This document shows positions 60,545 through 64,000 of a stretch of DNA of 64,000 nt, in pieces. The DNA is from an uncultured Paracoccaceae bacterium. GTDB lineage: Bacteria; Pseudomonadota; Alphaproteobacteria; Rhodobacterales; Rhodobacteraceae. Under the pieces are notes generated by a model. It was not told the DNA's origin. It saw only the letters and a program-made list of their open reading frames with translations, and did no database searches. Where the stretch lies: contig CANKZJ010000004.1 in the NCBI GenBank assembly GCA_947488605.1, positions 62,001 to 126,000 on the forward strand, given 5' to 3'. Position numbers and translations under genes: made by a program. How positions within the stretch are numbered: the first letter of the stretch is position 1; every line of letters starts with the position of its first letter.

Positions 60545-60735
60545 AAACGTCAAAGTGGCTTCAACGGATCATGTCCCAATGCTTCAATACTCATTACTCA
60601 ATGGCGTAGACCGATCCGCATGTTACTGCCGATGAGATGGATGCGACCGATAATATGAGAGTCTTGAGTTTGGCCTACCGGTCCCTATTGCGTCTCTCTG
60701 GCCGCAAATACTTCTCTGTAGTCAGGAATAGCTAG

Positions 60736-61134
60736 ATGTTAGACGGGTTTCACCACGTTGCTTTGATCGTCAGTGACTACGAAGTATCCAAACGGTTCTA
60801 CACAAAGGTGCTTGGCCTCAACATCATTGCTGAGACCTATCGCAAAGAACGCGCGTCTTGGAAGCTTGATTTGCAAGTGCCGGGTGGCGGGCAGCTTGAG
60901 TTGTTCTCATTTCCTAATCCTACAGAGCGTCCGTCGCGCCCTGAGGCGTGTGGGCTGCGTCATCTCGCATTTCGCGTTTCAGACCTGAATGCGACTATTG
61001 CACAGTTGAAGTTGCATGGCGTCTTTGTAGAGGACGTGCGCGTTGATGCGCTGACCGGCGCACGGTTTACCTTTTTTGCTGACCCTGACGGGTTACCGCT
61101 CGAGCTTTACGAGATCCGCCCAACGGAAAAATAG
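60736..61134 (+). CDS. VOC-family protein (GloA2/YaeR-like)
   Basis: A 132-residue vicinal-oxygen-chelate protein: FHHVALIVSDYEVSKRFYTK, metal-ligand Glu in LELFSFPNP, GLRHLAFRVSDLNATIAQLK, and the second Glu in DPDGLPLELYEIRP. The fold and metal ligands (His7-type, His, Glu, Glu) are complete. YaeR-like VOC proteins are related to glyoxalase I, but the substrate is not known. Single gene, 174 bases upstream of the CoA-transferase operon. Confidence 0.9.
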   Translation: MLDGFHHVALIVSDYEVSKRFYTKVLGLNIIAETYRKERASWKLDLQVPGGGQLELFSFPNPTERPSRPEACGLRHLAFRVSDLNATIAQLKLHGVFVEDVRVDALTGARFTFFADPDGLPLELYEIRPTEK

Positions 61135-61173
61135 ACCCTGACATAAGCAGTCGCAGTATTGGCTTGCAAATTG

Positions 61174-61207
61174 TGGAACGTTCCAATAATAAATGTGGAA
61201 CGTTCCA
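61174..61207 (+). promoter_or_regulatory. Two perfect TGGAACGTTCCA palindromes before the CoA-transferase operon
   Basis: TGGAACGTTCCA occurs at 61174-61185 and again at 61196-61207, with centres 22 bases apart, so both sites face the same side of the helix. The sequence has the TGGAA-TTCCA half-sites typical of IclR-family operators. They lie 100-135 bases before the CoA-transferase start. No IclR gene of this type is in the window near them; bhcR is 20 kb away and its dyads differ. Confidence 0.75.
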
Positions 61208-61308
61208 TATTTATGGATAAGGGAAGCCATGTTTAGGATTTTCGTGACTGCCCGCATGTTCGCGGTGCGACAGCTACAAAGCATCTGCGCCGACTGCAAA
61301 GCGGTCGC

Positions 61309-62880
61309 ATGAACAAGGTTTTTGATGTCGGTCAGGCCGTCAGCCGTATTCCAGATGACGCGATTGTTTCGGTGTCTTCATCCTCTACGCTTGGGTGTCC
61401 AGATGCTGTCCTAAAGGCGATCGGCGACCGGTTTGAGGTCGAAGGCCATCCTCGGGGTATCACCTCGTTGCACCCAATTGCCGCTGGCGATGTTTATGGC
61501 GTCAAAGGCATGGATCATATCGCCAAGGACGGGTTGCTGGCCCGTATTCTAGCAGGTTCCTACCCGTCAGGCCCATCCAGCGTTGAGATGCCTGAAATCT
61601 GGAAGATGATCGTTGAAAACCGCGTGGCGGCCTACAACGTTCCTTCAGGCATTATGTTTGATATGCACAGAGAGGCCGCAGCGCGCAGGCCCGGTGTTTT
61701 GACCAAGGTTGGGTTGGATACATTCGTTGATCCGCAGCGCCAAGGCTGCGCAATGAATGACAAAGGCGCAGCAGCGCCCATCGTCACCCGTGTATCGTTC
61801 GCAGATGACACGTGGCTCCATTTTCCAAATGTGGTCCCCAATGTTGCAATTATCCGTGCTACCACCGCCGACGAACGCGGCAACCTCACTTATGAGCACG
61901 AAGGTGCTTATCTGGGTGGCCTTGAACAGGCGATCTGTGTGCGTAACAACGGCGGGATCGTGATCGCGCAGGTTAAACGTATCACAGCCAACGGCAGTTT
62001 GCGCCCTCACGATGTACGTGTGCCGGGGCATCTTGTTGACTGCGTGGTGGTTGACCCGGACCAGAAACAAACGACCCAGACCGACTATGACCCCGCTATT
62101 TCTGGCCAAGTGATGCGTCCTTGGGACAGCTTTAACCATGCGGAACATGGTATCGAAAAGGTCATCGCACGCCGTGCCGCACAGGAGTTGCGCCAAGGCA
62201 TGACTGCGAATTTGGGCTTTGGTATCAGCGCTATGGTACCCCGCATACTGTTAGAAGAAGGTCACCGCGATGCAGTGACGTGGGCCATTGAACAAGGCGC
62301 CGTTGGCGGCGTCCCATTGACTGGTTTCGCCTTTGGGTGCGCGTCAAACGCCGATGCGTTTGTGCCAGCCCCACAGCAGTTCATTTACTTTCAAGGTGGT
62401 GGGTTTGACGTGTCATTCTTGTCCTTCATGGAAGTCGACGTCCAAGGCAATGTGAATGTCTCTAAGTTAGGCAAGAAGCCATATCTCACTGCGGGGTGTG
62501 GTGGGTTTGTCGATATTACATCCAGCGCAAAGAACATTGTTTTCTCAGGTTGGTTTGAAGCTGGTGCAAAAATCGACATGGACGAGAACGGGATCAAAGT
62601 GACAGCGCCCGGCAAATTCACAAAGATGGTTGATGAGGTCGAACATGTGACCTTCTCCGGCCGTCGTGCCCGAGAACAGGGCCAGAACGTCATCTATGTC
62701 ACCGAGCGTTGTGTGATCCGCGCAACCGACAAAGGGCTGATTGCAACAGAGATCATGCCCGGCATTGATCCACAGGCGCATATTGTAGGCCCTTCGGCGG
62801 GCCGTGTTCAGATCGCCGAAAACGCCGTTCAAATGTCTAAGACCCTTCTGGGTAAAGCGCCAATGGGGTTGGTATTATGA
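61309..62880 (+). CDS. Class I acyl-CoA:acetate/3-ketoacid CoA-transferase (fused subunits)
   Basis: A 523-residue fused alpha-beta CoA-transferase. The alpha half (about 1-270) has DAIVSVSSSSTLGCPDAVLK and DTFVDPQRQGCAMNDKGA. The beta half (about 290-520) has the active-site Glu in TWAIEQGAVGGVPLTGFAFG, and VNVSKLGKKPYLTAGCGGFV. It resembles YdiF/propionate CoA-transferase-type enzymes. Stop overlaps the hydratase start as ATGA. It is the first gene after the two palindromes, so an IclR-type regulator probably controls it. Substrate unknown. Confidence 0.9.
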   Translation: MNKVFDVGQAVSRIPDDAIVSVSSSSTLGCPDAVLKAIGDRFEVEGHPRGITSLHPIAAGDVYGVKGMDHIAKDGLLARILAGSYPSGPSSVEMPEIWKMIVENRVAAYNVPSGIMFDMHREAAARRPGVLTKVGLDTFVDPQRQGCAMNDKGAAAPIVTRVSFADDTWLHFPNVVPNVAIIRATTADERGNLTYEHEGAYLGGLEQAICVRNNGGIVIAQVKRITANGSLRPHDVRVPGHLVDCVVVDPDQKQTTQTDYDPAISGQVMRPWDSFNHAEHGIEKVIARRAAQELRQGMTANLGFGISAMVPRILLEEGHRDAVTWAIEQGAVGGVPLTGFAFGCASNADAFVPAPQQFIYFQGGGFDVSFLSFMEVDVQGNVNVSKLGKKPYLTAGCGGFVDITSSAKNIVFSGWFEAGAKIDMDENGIKVTAPGKFTKMVDEVEHVTFSGRRAREQGQNVIYVTERCVIRATDKGLIATEIMPGIDPQAHIVGPSAGRVQIAENAVQMSKTLLGKAPMGLVL

Positions 62881-63644
62881 GCGAGGTCATTCGCACATAT
62901 GAAGGCAACGCCGCCGTCCTGACTTTGCATAATGAGGGCAAGTTGAACGCGTTGACCGCAGGCATGCTGCGTCAGCTCGAAAGCTACCTCGCCGAGATCG
63001 AGCATCGCTCTCAAGTGCGCTGTGTCATCTTGACCGGTGCGGGTTCCAAGGCGTTTTGTTGTGGCGCGGATATCGCGGAATGGGGCGCGCTTGGTCCTGC
63101 TGAATTTGCCAGGACTTGGGTGCGCGATGGCCACCGTGTCTTTGATCGCCTCGCCCGGTTCAGCAAACCGACCATAGGTGCGATTAATGGTCATGCATTT
63201 GGTGGCGGCCTAGAGCTGGCAGCGTGTTGTGATATCCGCATTTTTGCCGATAATGCGCGGCTTGCGTTGCCTGAAGCCAAGGTTGGCATCGTGCCTGGTT
63301 GGTCAGGAACACAACGACTTGCCCGCTTGATCCCCGAGCCTGTGCTTAAGGAAATGGCGCTCTTTGGTCGCCAGATTAGCGCAGAACGCGCCTTGCAACT
63401 TGGCTTTGTGAACGACCTCTCCGATGACACTATGACCTCAGCCCACGATATTGCTGCATCACTTGGCGCGGTCTCACCCCGCGCCAATGAAATCGCCAAA
63501 GCAATGATCCACGGTGCCGTCGGAGAGGACCGCAGCGCCGCGATCGAGGCATTAGGCAGTGCTGCTGCGGCTGCAAGTTCAGATCGCAATGAGGGTGTGC
63601 AGGCTTTCCTTGAAAAACGTAAACCAGAATTTGATGGACACTGA
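62877..63644 (+). CDS. Enoyl-CoA hydratase/isomerase
   Basis: Crotonase-fold enzyme of 255 residues. VLTLHNEGKLNALTAGMLRQ opens the fold, SKAFCCGADIAEWG and NGHAFGGGLELAACCDIRIF form the oxyanion hole, and LALPEAKVGIVPGWSGTQRL holds the catalytic Glu region with the usual GxxPGxGGT motif varied to PGWSGTQ. Coupled to the CoA-transferase. With that enzyme and the downstream aldehyde dehydrogenase it forms a catabolic unit for a carboxylic acid or its aldehyde; the substrate is not evident. Confidence 0.9.
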   Translation: MSEVIRTYEGNAAVLTLHNEGKLNALTAGMLRQLESYLAEIEHRSQVRCVILTGAGSKAFCCGADIAEWGALGPAEFARTWVRDGHRVFDRLARFSKPTIGAINGHAFGGGLELAACCDIRIFADNARLALPEAKVGIVPGWSGTQRLARLIPEPVLKEMALFGRQISAERALQLGFVNDLSDDTMTSAHDIAASLGAVSPRANEIAKAMIHGAVGEDRSAAIEALGSAAAAASSDRNEGVQAFLEKRKPEFDGH

Positions 63645-63648
63645 ACGA

Positions 63649-64000
63649 ATGAAAGATCTCACTATCAACACGGCTATCGATTTTGAGTTGCCGCCCGTTT
63701 TCGAGGGTCGGCACCTGATTGATGGCACATGGGTCGAAAGCTCAGACAGGTTTGACCGCATCTCTCCCTCCCACGGGACGGTGGTCAGTACGTCGGCGCG
63801 CGGCGGCGAGGCGGAAACCAACGCCGCCATCGCGGCCGCACGTCGCGCATTTGATGCAGGTATCTGGAGCCGTATTTCAGGCAAAGCCCGCGCGACTATA
63901 TTGTTGAAAGTCGCAGATCTGATCGAGGCCAATGTTGAGCGGATCGCACTCTTGGAAACGCTCGAAAGCGGAAAGCCGATTGGCCAATCGCGCGGTGAAG
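63649..64000 (+). CDS. Aldehyde dehydrogenase, partial (C-terminus outside window)
   Basis: The first 117 codons of an NAD(P)-dependent aldehyde dehydrogenase. LIDGTWVESSDRFDRISPSH and NAAIAAARRAFDAGIWSRIS, then ALLETLESGKPIGQSRGE match the N-terminal ALDH domain. The catalytic Cys and Glu lie outside. ATG 63649 has GGA nine bases upstream; an in-frame ATG at 63634 overlaps the hydratase gene and is an alternative. Third gene of the operon starting at 61309. Confidence 0.88.
   Translation, partial: MKDLTINTAIDFELPPVFEGRHLIDGTWVESSDRFDRISPSHGTVVSTSARGGEAETNAAIAAARRAFDAGIWSRISGKARATILLKVADLIEANVERIALLETLESGKPIGQSRGE

Overview
The window looks like a chromosomal segment of an aerobic anoxygenic phototroph of the Roseobacter group (Rhodobacterales, Alphaproteobacteria). 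The evidence is a pucBA(C) light-harvesting-2 operon with paired PpsR-type TGT-N12-ACA boxes, a complete beta-hydroxyaspartate cycle cluster, a cobalamin cluster with CbiX and a CbiG-CobJ fusion, and intergenic repeats of a kind I associate with this order. Coding is dense on both strands, with many 4-nt ATGA overlaps. I saw no tRNA, rRNA, CRISPR array, insertion sequence or prophage.

Layout. (1) 1-10443: two cobalamin blocks, cobD(partial)-cobC-DUF1636 on the minus strand and DUF6732-cbiX-cobH-cobL-cobI-cbiG/cobJ-cobM on the plus strand, separated by a degenerate receiver protein and a glutathionyl-hydroquinone reductase. (2) 10534-15545: a small conserved protein, a PatB/MalY lyase, three tandem peptide deformylase paralogues (the third has lost its catalytic Cys and Glu), fmt, and an L,D-transpeptidase. 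(3) 15676-22906: an eight-gene operon without a known function, made of a long coiled-coil protein, an AAA+ ATPase, four membrane proteins (one DUF1523) and two uncharacterised soluble proteins. (4) 22980-31220: a double-module aldehyde dehydrogenase with deoC and an AraC regulator, rpe, and a DUF4173 membrane protein with a two-component system.

(5) 31250-36786: urate catabolism (puuD, LysR regulator, puuE fused to OHCU decarboxylase, allA, NCS2 permease). It converges on a strong terminator with (6) 36839-42221, the bhcDCBA operon and divergent bhcR. AllA releases glyoxylate and the Bhc enzymes assimilate it, so the two blocks may form one carbon route. (7) 42680-48316: a CaiA/CaiD-like acyl-CoA cluster and an FbpB-type iron permease. 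(8) 48473-52151: copper handling (ScsC-like DsbA, CopA, CueR). (9) 52228-55350: the puc operon. Its last gene overlaps pucC by four bases and encodes an unusual protein with eight tandem 25-residue repeats. (10) 55957-64000: a desaturase, a LysR regulator, a twin cold-shock protein, a membrane-anchored TPR protein, a VOC protein, and a CoA-transferase/enoyl-CoA hydratase/aldehyde dehydrogenase operon behind two perfect TGGAACGTTCCA palindromes.

The best candidates for undescribed biology are the puc-linked 25-residue repeat protein (52228-53286) and the AAA+/coiled-coil/membrane operon (15676-22906). All family assignments come from reading the sequence; no database search was run.
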